From positions 1,426,001 through 1,490,000 of the forward strand of contig NZ_CP034661.1 of NCBI RefSeq assembly GCF_003971235.1: a stretch of 64,000 bases of DNA, in the 5' to 3' direction. This document shows positions 26,687-35,848 of the stretch, in pieces. Under the pieces are notes generated by a model. The model saw only the letters and a list, made by a program, of their open reading frames with translations, had not been told where the DNA came from and did not search any database. The stretch is from Chryseobacterium aureum (lineage in GTDB: Bacteria > Bacteroidota > Bacteroidia > Flavobacteriales > Weeksellaceae). Made by a program: the position numbers and the translations under genes. Numbering within the stretch: position 1 is the stretch's first letter; each line of letters starts with the position of its first letter.

Positions 26687-28102
26687 TTATACTTTGATCA
26701 CTTTTTGACGGCGTTCTTTTACAGAATCTGATTCTGGCAGCAGCTGCAGCATCACTCCTACCATTACCACACAGATCAGGATCCCAATAATACCGAAATG
26801 GTAGGCTGTCTGCCAGCTTTCTTTTGAAAAATAAAAAAATACTCCGCCAATAACACTTACCCCCAGGGCAGAAGCCGTCTGCTGAAAAGTAGAATAAATC
26901 CCGGCAGCTCCTCCCGCATATTGTGAGGGAACATTTTTAAGGGCAACATTCAATAAGGAAGGGAGAACCAAGCCATTTCCGAACCCCCACATGGCCATTA
27001 ATCCTATTATCAAACCACTGCCGACTCCCGGTTTCCAAAGTGTCATCTGAAGAAAAAACGCCACAAATAGAATGACTACTCCCACCTGTAGTACTCTCTT
27101 TCCATATTTTACAATAAGACGGGAAGCCATTACAGACGAAACTACAAACAAGATCCCAGGGGCAATAAAGTATAATCCCGAATCCAGCGCTGAAATTCCA
27201 AGTCCGTTCTGAAGATAGACCGCACTCAGTAATAAATAAGCCGTATGAAGCATAAAATGAAATAAAACGGCAGTAAGACCGATATTGAAATCTTTTATTG
27301 TAAACAATCTGACATCAATCAGAGGATTACCATTTCTTCCCAGCTTCTTTTTCTGATTGTAAATAAAAATAACAAACAGAATAAAAGAAAGTGCCAACAG
27401 CCCGAAACTCCATAACGGCCATCCGGATTCCCTTCCCTGAATCAGAGGATAGATAAGAGAAAACAGTGCAAATGTGAGAATAACGATGCCGGTATAATCA
27501 AATTTTGTGCTTTCGTGTTTTGGGGTCTCAGTAACGTATTTACGGGTTGCCCAAAGGGTGATGATTCCGATAGGAAGATTAATAAAGAAAACCAGCCTCC
27601 AGCCTTCTATTATCCAATGCGTATCTGATAAATAGCCTCCCAGCACCTGACCTATTGCAGCAGCAGTTCCCAGCGTAATTCCGTACAATCCGAATGCCTT
27701 TGCCCTTTCTTTTGTATCGGTAAAGAGGACCTGTATGAATGCTATGGTCTGAGGAACCATAAATGAAGCGCTTAATCCCTGGAAAAATCTAGTTACATTC
27801 AATTGCCATGCTGACTGAGACAGCCCGCATAAACAGGATGCAACTGTAAAAGCCAGCATTCCCCAGAAGAACACTTTTTTCCTTCCAAAATGATCTCCTG
27901 CCCTTCCTCCTGTAATCAGAAAAGCTGCATAGCCAAGAAGATATCCGGCGATAACAAACTGCATTTCTCCGTCTGTAGCATGAATTCCTTTTTTAATGGT
28001 AGGTATTGCAATATTGATAATAAATACGTCAATAACGGAAAGTAAAGGGGCAGCCAGAACAATGATCAGTTCCAGCCATTTATTATTCTTTGTAGTGTTC
28101 AT
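26687..28102 (-). CDS. MFS drug exporter, DHA2 (14-TM) family
   Basis: 471 aa with about 14 hydrophobic segments. The motifs are typical of EmrB/QacA-type proton antiporters: TGGRAGDHFGRKKVFFWGML (motif A), FFQGLSASFMVPQTIAFIQV and GLYGITLGTAAAIGQVLGGY (motif C region). It follows the TetR gene with 1 bp between stop and start, so they form one operon. Efflux of lipophilic drugs or dyes is likely, de-repressed when TetR binds ligand. Confidence 0.93.
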   Translation of the reverse strand: MNTTKNNKWLELIIVLAAPLLSVIDVFIINIAIPTIKKGIHATDGEMQFVIAGYLLGYAAFLITGGRAGDHFGRKKVFFWGMLAFTVASCLCGLSQSAWQLNVTRFFQGLSASFMVPQTIAFIQVLFTDTKERAKAFGLYGITLGTAAAIGQVLGGYLSDTHWIIEGWRLVFFINLPIGIITLWATRKYVTETPKHESTKFDYTGIVILTFALFSLIYPLIQGRESGWPLWSFGLLALSFILFVIFIYNQKKKLGRNGNPLIDVRLFTIKDFNIGLTAVLFHFMLHTAYLLLSAVYLQNGLGISALDSGLYFIAPGILFVVSSVMASRLIVKYGKRVLQVGVVILFVAFFLQMTLWKPGVGSGLIIGLMAMWGFGNGLVLPSLLNVALKNVPSQYAGGAAGIYSTFQQTASALGVSVIGGVFFYFSKESWQTAYHFGIIGILICVVMVGVMLQLLPESDSVKERRQKVIKV

Positions 28103-28103
28103 T

Positions 28104-28667
28104 TTAAATCAGTTTTTGGATAATTTTTTTGGCAGATTGTATTTCGTCAGGCTTTTTAAAAACAGATGCCGTTACAATAGAACCTTCCAGCATTACATAA
28201 ATGGTTTCTGCCAGTTCTTCATCGGTAAGAATCTTTTTGTGACCGGAATTTCTGACAAGAGCTGTTATAAATTCCCTACTGTGAATTTTTACCTTCTGAA
28301 TCTCAGCTAAAACTCTGGGATCACTCGTTCCGGCTTCATCATTGGCTTTAATGAACGGACAGCCTCCGTATTGTCTGATCTCCTGCCTTTGGGTATGGTG
28401 ATCAAAAATAGCCAATAGCTTTTCCTTTGGATCGTTAACGGCATTCACACTCGCTTCCAGCCTGCTGAACCAAAGCTGATGCATTCTCTGGATGTAGGCA
28501 ACCAACAGATCTGTTTTTGTTTCAAAATGTTTATATAATGAAGCTTTTGCAATATCAGACTCACTGATAATCTGATTAATTCCGGTGTTACTATACCCCT
28601 GCTCGTAGAATAATTTTTCTGCGGTATCTAAAATTTTGTCAATGACAACCTGACCTCTCTGTTTCAT
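28104..28667 (-). CDS. TetR/AcrR-family repressor
   Basis: 187 aa. The N-terminal HTH is typical (KILDTAEKLFYEQGYSNTGI, then IISESDIAKASLYKHFETKT). The C-terminal part matches TetR_C of the YsiA/AcrR-like type (CPFIKANDEAGTSDPRVLAE). It is first in the operon with the MFS exporter. A perfect inverted repeat lies 14 bp upstream of its start, so it almost certainly represses its own operon. A TATCTTTG box ends only 4 bases before the ATG, so the mRNA may be leaderless. Confidence 0.94.
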   Translation of the reverse strand: MKQRGQVVIDKILDTAEKLFYEQGYSNTGINQIISESDIAKASLYKHFETKTDLLVAYIQRMHQLWFSRLEASVNAVNDPKEKLLAIFDHHTQRQEIRQYGGCPFIKANDEAGTSDPRVLAEIQKVKIHSREFITALVRNSGHKKILTDEELAETIYVMLEGSIVTASVFKKPDEIQSAKKIIQKLI

Positions 28668-28680
28668 GGAGCAAAGATAT

Positions 28681-28712
28681 ATAATAAATAGACAACTTTG
28701 TCTATTTATTAT
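28681..28712. promoter_or_regulatory. TetR operator, perfect 15-bp inverted repeat
   Basis: ATAATAAATAGACAA (28681-28695) and its exact reverse complement (28698-28712) are separated by CT. The repeat borders the TATCTTTG -7 box (28679-28672 on the minus strand), so bound repressor would block RNA polymerase. Confidence 0.85.
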
Positions 28713-28946
28713 TTTTGCTTTTATCTATTCAGTGTATTGATATTACCTTTCACTCATAAAAAATCAATCAATAAGACTGTTTCGTTTAAAAATCACGATC
28801 TTATAAATTGGCTTCAGCTCCTTATCATCTACAGTTTCTTTCCTTTGTGAATTTGTATTTTTTTCAATAATTGTCGCATTTTTTAACACTTTTTTAATCT
28901 ATATGGGTTGCATCAGGGAGGAACTTTACCTACCTTTGTCAGTGGA

Positions 28947-29405
28947 ATGCGGAAGAGATTTTATCAATATTTGTACAGTTTATTATTTGCCTGGCTTACC
29001 GTTTTAGGCTGGTATTACGGGCAAATTCAGCAGTATATTTCAACCGATATTTCTTCCGGTCTTCAGTTTACAACGGACCTTCTGGTTCATCAGAAAAAAA
29101 GCATTGATGATTCTTATGCATTTATCAATAGCCATGAGGGTAAGGATGCTTACAATATCAGCCATCCCCGCTACAGCAAAATCAGAGCTAATCTTTCTGA
29201 AAACGATAATGAAAATGATGACAATGTAGAAACATTAGATTCCAGCGAGCTTCTTGCGCTTTTCAAAGATGGTTTCTGGCACTTGATTTCTGATTTCGTC
29301 ACTACATTTCATAACAGACAAATCGCTGTTTCACTCGCTCAGTCAGAGCATTTAAAACCTTTGCATGATGATCTGTACATCCAGTACAGGGTCATCAGAC
29401 TGTGA
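28947..29405 (+). CDS. Small protein of unknown function, possibly membrane-anchored
   Basis: I take ATG 28947 (152 aa) over a TTG at 28908, because TTG-N20-TACCTTTG (28908-28938) looks like the promoter and would overlap a longer ORF. The N-terminus has a hydrophobic stretch (YSLLFAWLTVLGWYYG) that may be a signal anchor. The middle is acidic (NDNENDDNVETLDSSELLAL), and the C-terminus (FVTTFHNRQIAVSLAQSEHL) is soluble. No known domain. It lies before the RND pump operon with a 103-bp gap and on the same strand, so it might belong to it. Confidence 0.6.
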   Translation: MRKRFYQYLYSLLFAWLTVLGWYYGQIQQYISTDISSGLQFTTDLLVHQKKSIDDSYAFINSHEGKDAYNISHPRYSKIRANLSENDNENDDNVETLDSSELLALFKDGFWHLISDFVTTFHNRQIAVSLAQSEHLKPLHDDLYIQYRVIRL

Positions 29406-29508
29406 TTTTATAATAATTTTTTTTCGAAAACTTTTTACTGGCTTTCAAGCACTTGAGAGCACGTAACTCTATTTTTTCAATTATCAATTATTATAAAACA
29501 ATATTATC

Positions 29509-30594
29509 ATGGTCAAGAAAAGTCTCATGTATATCAGCCTGTGCCTTATTTTTCTGTTGGCAGGCTGCGAATCTGAGAAAAAAGAAAAAGCAGAAGCAGC
29601 ATCATTCAACGTTACCAGTCCGCTTGTAAAAGATACTCTGGTAAACAAAGATTATGTTGCACAAATCCGTTCTATCAATCATATCGAACTCCGTGCCCAG
29701 GAAAAGGGATACATCCAGTCTATTTATGTAGATGAAGGACAGTTGGTAAAAAAAGGACAGCTGATGTTTAAAATCATGCCCAATCTTTATGAATCTGATG
29801 TAAACCGCGCCAAAGCGGAAACGAAGTACGCAGAAATAGAATATCAGAATACTAAAAATCTTTCTGACAAGAACATTGTGGCTCCTCAGGAAATGGCTAT
29901 GGCTAAAGCAAGATATGAAAAAGCACAGGCAGAGCTTTCTTCAATGAATACCCATTTGAGATTCACAGAAATCCGCGCTCCTTTTACCGGCATTGTGGGA
30001 AAATTACATGTACGGAAAGGAAGCCTTGTAGATGAAGGCGAGCTTGTCACAGAACTTTCAGACAACAGCAAAATGTGGGTATACTTTAATGTGCCGGAAG
30101 CCGAATATCTGAACCAGATGGATGCCCAGAAAGATAACAGCCCAATGCACGTACGTCTGAGAATGGCCAATGGTAAAGAATTTACACAGGATGGTGTAGT
30201 GGAAACCATAGAATCTGATTTTGACAATGAAACAGGAAATATTGCTTACAGAGCTACATTCCCGAATCCAAAAGGCCTGTTGAGATACGGAGAAACAGGA
30301 AATATTGTCATTACCTCACCTTATGCCAATGCCATGATGATTCCACAGAAAGCTACTTTTGAGGAGCTTGAAAAGAAATATGTATATGTAATTGGGAAAG
30401 ATGGTAAAGTACATGCAAGAGAAATAAAAGTTGCCGCAGAACTGCCGCATATTCATGTAGTTGCTTCGGGGCTTGCAAAGGATGACAGAATCCTTCTGGA
30501 GGGTCTTAGAATGGTGCAGGAAAACCAGAAGATCAGCTCAAAATACCAAAAACCTGAAAAAGTAATGTCGAATCTGGATCTGTACGCCGAATAA
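29509..30594 (+). CDS. RND efflux periplasmic adaptor (HlyD/AcrA-type lipoprotein)
   Basis: 361 aa. A lipobox (LIFLLAGCES) anchors it to the inner membrane. The barrel-sandwich and hairpin regions are clear: IELRAQEKGYIQSIYVDEGQ with LVKKGQLMFKI, LRFTEIRAPFTGIVGKLHV, and GSLVDEGELVTELSD. It bridges pump and outer-membrane channel. It is first of three genes (14-bp gap to the pump), and the operon promoter is probably in the 103 bp upstream. It would serve multidrug or toxic-compound export. Confidence 0.95.
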   Translation: MVKKSLMYISLCLIFLLAGCESEKKEKAEAASFNVTSPLVKDTLVNKDYVAQIRSINHIELRAQEKGYIQSIYVDEGQLVKKGQLMFKIMPNLYESDVNRAKAETKYAEIEYQNTKNLSDKNIVAPQEMAMAKARYEKAQAELSSMNTHLRFTEIRAPFTGIVGKLHVRKGSLVDEGELVTELSDNSKMWVYFNVPEAEYLNQMDAQKDNSPMHVRLRMANGKEFTQDGVVETIESDFDNETGNIAYRATFPNPKGLLRYGETGNIVITSPYANAMMIPQKATFEELEKKYVYVIGKDGKVHAREIKVAAELPHIHVVASGLAKDDRILLEGLRMVQENQKISSKYQKPEKVMSNLDLYAE

Positions 30595-30608
30595 TCCCAA
30601 GCCGCATT

Positions 30609-33600
30609 ATGTTTAAAAAAGTAATACACAGACCGGTTTTCGCTATTGTGATATCGGTTGTTATCCTGTTTATGGGAGGGATTGCCATGAAGCAGCTTCC
30701 CACAGAACAGTTTCCAAAAATTGCTCCTACCACCGTAGCGGTTTCTATTGCGTATCCCGGAGCGAGTGCAGATGTATTGGTAAAATCATCTCTGATAACG
30801 ATTGAAAATGCCATTAATGGTGTTCAGGGAATGCGTTATATTACTACTGACGCTACAAGTGCCGGAGAAGCCACCGTAAACGTTGTCTTTGATCCCGGAA
30901 CCGATCCCAACGAAGCGGTAGTTCTCGTAAAAACCAGAGTAGATCAGATAATGCCCCTATTACCGGAGCTTGTTCAGAAAGAAGGAGTTGTGGTAAACCC
31001 CATTCAGCCAAGTATGCTGATGTACGTGAACCTTTACAGCACGAATAAAAGTATGGATGAAAAATTCCTGTATAACTATTCGATGGTGAATATCATCCCG
31101 GAAATAAACCGGATCCACGGGATAGCAAAATCTCAGATTCTGGGAAGCCGCAGATATGCCATGCGTATCTGGCTGAACCCTGACCGTATGCGTGCTTATG
31201 ACATTTCCGTAGATGAGGTGATGAAAGCGATTGGCGAGCAAAGCATCATCGGAAGACCGGGAAGAATCGGGCAAAGTTCAGGTATTGCCGCACAATCGCT
31301 GGAGTATGTATTGACGTATAAAGGACAATATAACAAACCGGAAGAATATGAAAACATCATTGTACGTTCCAATGCAGAAGGAGAAAATGTCAAGCTTAAA
31401 GATATTGCCAAAGTAGAGCTGGGAAGCGAGTTCTTTGATATTTATTCCAATCTTGACGGGCATCCTTCCGCCTCCATCGTTTTAAAGCAAAATTACGGAA
31501 GTAATGCCAATGATGTGATCCGGGATGTGAAAGCAAAACTGGCAGAAATGAAAGGAAATTTTCCTCCCGGTGTAGATTACAAGATCAGTTATGACGTATC
31601 TCAGTTTCTTGATGCTTCTATTGAACAGGTGATCCATACCTTGAGAGATGCATTTATTCTGGTGGCCATCGTGGTCTTCATATTCCTTGGCGACTGGCGT
31701 TCTACCCTGATTCCTATTATTGCCGTACCGGTCTCACTGATCGGAACTTTCTTTGTGATTCAGTTTTTCGGGCTGACCATTAATCTTGTTACCCTTTTCG
31801 CGCTGGTATTAGCGATCGGTATCGTGGTTGATAATGCAATTGTAGTGATAGAAGCCGTTCACGCCAAAATGGAAGACAGCAATATTTCACCTTACAAAGC
31901 CGTAAAAGAAGTAATGGGAGAAATTGCAGGGGCTATTATTGCCATTACAGCCGTGATGGTAGCTGTGTTCATTCCTATTTCATTTATGACGGGTCCTGTG
32001 GGAACTTTCTACCGCCAGTTTTCCATTACGATGGCGAGCTCTATTGTAATTTCAGCGGTAGTGGCCCTCACACTGACTCCGGTTCTGGCAGCAATGCTCT
32101 TAAAAAACCATCATGGCAAGCCGAAAAAAACCAATATTTTCACCAAAGCTTTAGATTCTTTTAACAGCGGGTTTGATAAAGTAACCGGAAAATACGCTTC
32201 ATTCCTTAGAAAAATCGTCAGCAGAAAAGTTGTAACATGGGGAATTTTAATTGCTTTCTGTGCCGGGATTTTTGTGATCAACAAGGTGCTTCCAGGCGGA
32301 TTTATCCCGAATGAAGACCAGGGAACCATCTATGCCATTATCCAGACTCCTCCGGGATCTACGCTGGAACAGACCAATAAGGTTTCCAGAACATTGCAGA
32401 AAATCTGTATGGGCGTAGACGGTGTGGAATCTGTATCATCACTGGCTGGATATGAAATCATGACAGAAGGCCGTGGATCCAATGCGGGAACCTGCCTGAT
32501 CAACCTTAAAAGCTGGAATGACCGTGACCATTCTGTAAAGGAGATCATGAAAGAACTGGAAGAAAAATCAAAAGACCTCGGCGCAACCATTGAATTTTTC
32601 GAACCGCCGGCTGTACCTGGATTCGGATCTTCAGGAGGTTTCTCTATGAGACTTCTTGATCTTAACAGAACCACCGATTATCAGGAATTTGATAAAGCCA
32701 ATAAAGATTTTATCGCACAGCTTAAAAAACGTAAAGAACTTTCAGGAGTATTCACCTTCTTTGCAGCCAATTATCCTCAGTATGAGCTGGTATTTGACAA
32801 TAACGCTGCCATGCAGAAAGGTGTTTCTATCGGAAAAGCGATGGACAACCTCAACATTCTGATTGGGAGTACCTATGAGCAGGGCTTTATCCGTTTCGGA
32901 CAGTTCTTTAAGGTGTATGTACAGTCATCGCCGGAATTCAGAAGACTTCCTACGGATATCATGAACCTGTATGTGAAAAACGACCGTGATGAAATGGTGC
33001 CTTATTCAGCCTTTATGACGATGAAGAAGACGCAGGGCCCCAACGAAATTACCCGTTACAACATGTACAATTCTGCGGCAATCCGCGGACTTCCGGCTGC
33101 AGGATATACAACGGCTGATGCTATCCAGGCTATCAATGAAACAGCAGCTAAAACACTTCCTCACGGATATAAAGTAGCCTGGGAAGGATTATCTTATGAT
33201 GAGGCACAGCGTGGGAATGAAGCTATTTATGTTTTCCTTGTTGTCCTGGTGTTTGTTTATCTGGTGCTGGCGGCTCAGTATGAAAGTTTCCTGATTCCGT
33301 TTGCGGTATTATGTTCACTGCCGGTGGGAGTATTCGGATCTTTCTTACTGTTAAAAGCAATGGGACTGGAAAACGACATTTATGCACAGGTTGGATTAAT
33401 CATGATTATTGGCCTATTGGGTAAAAATGCAGTGCTAATTGTAGAATTTGCCGTGAAAAGACGTCAGGCAGGAGATTCTATTCTGGAAGCTGCTGTAGAA
33501 GGTTCCAAAGCCCGTTTCAGACCGATCCTGATGACCTCTTTTGCATTTATTGCAGGGCTGGTTCCGCTTGTTTTTGCAAGAGGTGCCGGAGCTATCGGGA

Positions 33601-33770
33601 ACCATACCATCGGGGCTTCCTCATTAGGAGGAATGCTTATAGGAACGCTATTCGGAGTTATTGTAATTCCTGGCCTTTACTACATATTTGCCCAATGGTC
33701 TGATGGTAAAAAAATGATCAAAGACGAAGATGAATCTCCATTAAGCGAAGACATGATCCATTATGAATAA
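30609..33770 (+). CDS. RND multidrug efflux pump (AcrB/HAE-1 type)
   Basis: 1053 aa, the AcrB length. The N-terminus (MFKKVIHRPVFAIVISVVIL) is followed by the first periplasmic loop, TM segments, the second loop (LPGGFIPNEDQGTIYAIIQT) and the C-terminal TM bundle. The relay region in TM4 reads VVDNAIVVIEAV: the first Asp of the usual DD pair is kept and the second is Asn. The TM10 Lys is kept (GLLGKNAVLIVEFAVKRR). It uses the proton gradient to export hydrophobic compounds. The stop overlaps the next gene by 8 bp, which implies coupled translation. Confidence 0.96.
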   Translation: MFKKVIHRPVFAIVISVVILFMGGIAMKQLPTEQFPKIAPTTVAVSIAYPGASADVLVKSSLITIENAINGVQGMRYITTDATSAGEATVNVVFDPGTDPNEAVVLVKTRVDQIMPLLPELVQKEGVVVNPIQPSMLMYVNLYSTNKSMDEKFLYNYSMVNIIPEINRIHGIAKSQILGSRRYAMRIWLNPDRMRAYDISVDEVMKAIGEQSIIGRPGRIGQSSGIAAQSLEYVLTYKGQYNKPEEYENIIVRSNAEGENVKLKDIAKVELGSEFFDIYSNLDGHPSASIVLKQNYGSNANDVIRDVKAKLAEMKGNFPPGVDYKISYDVSQFLDASIEQVIHTLRDAFILVAIVVFIFLGDWRSTLIPIIAVPVSLIGTFFVIQFFGLTINLVTLFALVLAIGIVVDNAIVVIEAVHAKMEDSNISPYKAVKEVMGEIAGAIIAITAVMVAVFIPISFMTGPVGTFYRQFSITMASSIVISAVVALTLTPVLAAMLLKNHHGKPKKTNIFTKALDSFNSGFDKVTGKYASFLRKIVSRKVVTWGILIAFCAGIFVINKVLPGGFIPNEDQGTIYAIIQTPPGSTLEQTNKVSRTLQKICMGVDGVESVSSLAGYEIMTEGRGSNAGTCLINLKSWNDRDHSVKEIMKELEEKSKDLGATIEFFEPPAVPGFGSSGGFSMRLLDLNRTTDYQEFDKANKDFIAQLKKRKELSGVFTFFAANYPQYELVFDNNAAMQKGVSIGKAMDNLNILIGSTYEQGFIRFGQFFKVYVQSSPEFRRLPTDIMNLYVKNDRDEMVPYSAFMTMKKTQGPNEITRYNMYNSAAIRGLPAAGYTTADAIQAINETAAKTLPHGYKVAWEGLSYDEAQRGNEAIYVFLVVLVFVYLVLAAQYESFLIPFAVLCSLPVGVFGSFLLLKAMGLENDIYAQVGLIMIIGLLGKNAVLIVEFAVKRRQAGDSILEAAVEGSKARFRPILMTSFAFIAGLVPLVFARGAGAIGNHTIGASSLGGMLIGTLFGVIVIPGLYYIFAQWSDGKKMIKDEDESPLSEDMIHYE

Positions 33771-35232
33771 AAGAAAAATATATCAATATGCAGGTCTGGC
33801 AGTCTTCTTATTAAGTCTTACTGCCTGTAAACCTATCGAAATAGAACAGCGTGCTGAACATAAAACCGTCCCAGAAAAATACGGCGCAGCAGAGAATGAC
33901 AGCACCAATACGGGAAAAATGAGGTGGAATGAGTATTTCAGTGATCCGCAGCTCCAGGCCTTGATAACTCAGGCTCTTCAGAATAACCAGGAACTGAATA
34001 TTGTGCTTCAGGAAATTGAAATGTCTAAAAATGAAATCAAGGCCAGAAAAGGTGAATACCTTCCATCAGTAGGTTTAAAAGCCGGAGCGGGAGTAGATAA
34101 AGTAAGCCGCTATACCAATATCGGGGCTATGGAAGCCAATACCGAAATAGAGCCCGGCAGAGAAATGCCGGAACCTTTATTCGATTTTGGAGCAGGAGCT
34201 CAGGCCCAGTGGGAAACTGATATCTGGGGAAAACTTCATAATGCTACAAAAGCACAGGTACAGCGGTATCTTGCCAGCATTGAAGGTAAGAACTTTATGA
34301 CGACTCATCTGATCTCCGAGATTGCAGATTCTTATTATGAACTGCTGGCACTGGATAATGAACTGATTATTTTGAATCAGAATATCAAAATTCAGAAGGA
34401 TGCGCTGGAGATTATCAAAGAGTTAAAAAAGAATGCCCGTTCCAACGAACTGGCTGTTCAGAGGTTTGAAGCCCAGGTTCTGAAAACCCAGGGAATGCAG
34501 TATGACATTCAGCAAAAAATTGTTGAAACGGAGAATCAGATTAATTATCTGGTAGGACGGTTCCCGCAGCCGGTGGAAAGAAGTCAGAATTCGTTCGATT
34601 CTATAGTGCCGCAGGCAGTGTACGGAGGAATTCCATCTGAGCTTTTGGAAAACCGCCCGGACATTAAACAGGCTGAATATGAACTTGCTGCGGCCAAACT
34701 TGACATTAAAGCAGCCAAAGCGAGATTCTACCCTTCTCTTGATCTTTCTGCAGGAATCGGATTACAGGCTTTTAATCCTCTGTACATCATCAAACCACAG
34801 TCTTTCCTGTTTTCTCTTGCAGGAGAACTTACAGCTCCTTTGATCAACAGAAGAGCCATTAAAGCGGCTTATTACAATGCCAACGCGAAACAGATTCAGG
34901 CAGTATATCATTATGAACAGACTGTTTTGGGAGCGTATATTGAAGTCGCTAACCAGTTATCAAAAATACAGAATCTGGAAAGCAGCGTGAATATTAAAAC
35001 GAAGGAAGTAAATGCTTTAACAAAGTCGATTGATATTTCCAACGACCTTTTCAAATATGCCCGCGCAGACTATATGGAAGTTTTACTGACCCAAAGGGAT
35101 GCTCTGGAATCCAGATTTGAGCTGGTAGAAAAGAAAGTGAACCAGCTTAAAGCAAGTGTTGCTGTATACAGAGCGCTGGGAGGCGGCTGGGATCAGAAAC
35201 CTTTAGAAGTTCCGGATATCACCAAACAATAA
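33763..35232 (+). CDS. TolC-like outer-membrane efflux lipoprotein (NodT/OprM type)
   Basis: 489 aa with lipobox LLSLTACKPI. Two OEP repeats are seen with typical motifs: WNEYFSDPQLQALITQALQN, ENRPDIKQAEYELAAAKLDI, AKARFYPSLDLSAGIGLQA and YIEVANQLSKIQNLE. It forms the outer-membrane channel of the tripartite pump with the two genes before it. Its start lies 8 bp inside the pump gene. A hairpin terminator follows 27 bp after the stop. Confidence 0.95.
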   Translation: MNKRKIYQYAGLAVFLLSLTACKPIEIEQRAEHKTVPEKYGAAENDSTNTGKMRWNEYFSDPQLQALITQALQNNQELNIVLQEIEMSKNEIKARKGEYLPSVGLKAGAGVDKVSRYTNIGAMEANTEIEPGREMPEPLFDFGAGAQAQWETDIWGKLHNATKAQVQRYLASIEGKNFMTTHLISEIADSYYELLALDNELIILNQNIKIQKDALEIIKELKKNARSNELAVQRFEAQVLKTQGMQYDIQQKIVETENQINYLVGRFPQPVERSQNSFDSIVPQAVYGGIPSELLENRPDIKQAEYELAAAKLDIKAAKARFYPSLDLSAGIGLQAFNPLYIIKPQSFLFSLAGELTAPLINRRAIKAAYYNANAKQIQAVYHYEQTVLGAYIEVANQLSKIQNLESSVNIKTKEVNALTKSIDISNDLFKYARADYMEVLLTQRDALESRFELVEKKVNQLKASVAVYRALGGGWDQKPLEVPDITKQ

Positions 35233-35258
35233 ATTCTTTTCAATCTTGTTTTTATAGG

Positions 35259-35287
35259 AGTCTGCCGAGAGGCAGGCTTCTTTTTTG
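35259..35287 (+). terminator. Rho-independent terminator of the RND operon
   Basis: GTCTGCC (35260-35266) pairs with GGCAGGC (35271-35277) over a GAGA loop, then TTCTTTTTTGG. An outer A-T pair extends it. Confidence 0.85.
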
Positions 35288-35346
35288 GGGGTTTGCCAAT
35301 TTTTATCTTCGTTAAACGAGATAAAGCTCATTTCTGCTGAATATTT

Positions 35347-35382
35347 GGATTTCCCACAGATAGCACAGATTTTCACAAAAGA
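35347..35382. repeat. Short dispersed CACAGATTTTCACA element
   Basis: Shares CACAGATTTTCACA with a second copy near 57430. Strings of this kind recur between genes in Flavobacteriia. Function unknown. Confidence 0.4.
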
Positions 35383-35433
35383 TTGCGGATATTTTTCCAT
35401 TCACAATTCCTGATTGCTAATCCTAATTTACAG

Positions 35434-35547
35434 ATCCTTCCAGCCCTGATCGCAGCGGTTACCCCGCAGCAGGCAGTGAAATGCTTTGGCTAAGCTGAGG
35501 CGGCAGCCTGGGGTGAGGAGTATGAGCGGATAGCAGGATAAAGCTCC
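35434..35547. repeat. GC-rich intergenic element
   Basis: About 115 bp (from TCCTTCCAGCCCTGATCGCA to GATAAAGCTCC) with far higher GC than the surroundings and no supported ORF. I recall similar strings repeated between genes in Chryseobacterium and related genomes, but only one copy lies in this window, so the repeat status needs a search. Confidence 0.45.
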
Positions 35548-35590
35548 TTATCTTTATTTTGAGGTCTTATCGGCTATAAAATAAATAAAA

Positions 35591-35609
35591 GTCTACAAAT
35601 TTAATAGAC
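35591..35609. promoter_or_regulatory. Palindromic operator candidate, distal copy
   Basis: GTCTACAAATTTAATAGAC. GTCTA and TAGAC are perfect inverted arms. It matches the proximal copy at 35738 at 15 of 19 positions (TCTAC-n-AATTT-nn-TAGAC). Confidence 0.55.
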
Positions 35610-35737
35610 ATTCAAATGTTAATTTTAATTCACTTTCTGAAATTCTCTATTTTTATCATTTTTTAACATTTTAATCAACAATATAAAACATTGATTTTCA
35701 AATATATAAATGCAAAATATCTAATATTATATTAATA

Positions 35738-35756
35738 ATCTACTAATTTGGTAGAC
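35738..35756. promoter_or_regulatory. Palindromic operator candidate, proximal copy
   Basis: ATCTACTAATTTGGTAGAC. TCTAC and GTAGA are perfect arms around a 7-base centre. It lies 53 bp before the TAATTTTG box and 442 bp before the susC-like gene. Two matched palindromes suggest a dimeric regulator. Confidence 0.6.
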
Positions 35757-35808
35757 TAATATGATTTATCTCATACTCCCCTTTTACAGGGATTTGTTAT
35801 TTATTAAA

Positions 35809-35816
35809 TAATTTTG
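35809..35816 (+). promoter_or_regulatory. Candidate -7 box of the leader/SusCD transcript
   Basis: TAATTTTG, a perfect TAnnTTTG box. Transcription would start near 35823, about 26 bases before the leader ATG. No well-placed TTG at -33, which suggests activator-dependent use. Confidence 0.5.
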
Positions 35817-35848
35817 ACCCAGTTAAAAAAAACATAAACTTTATTCTC

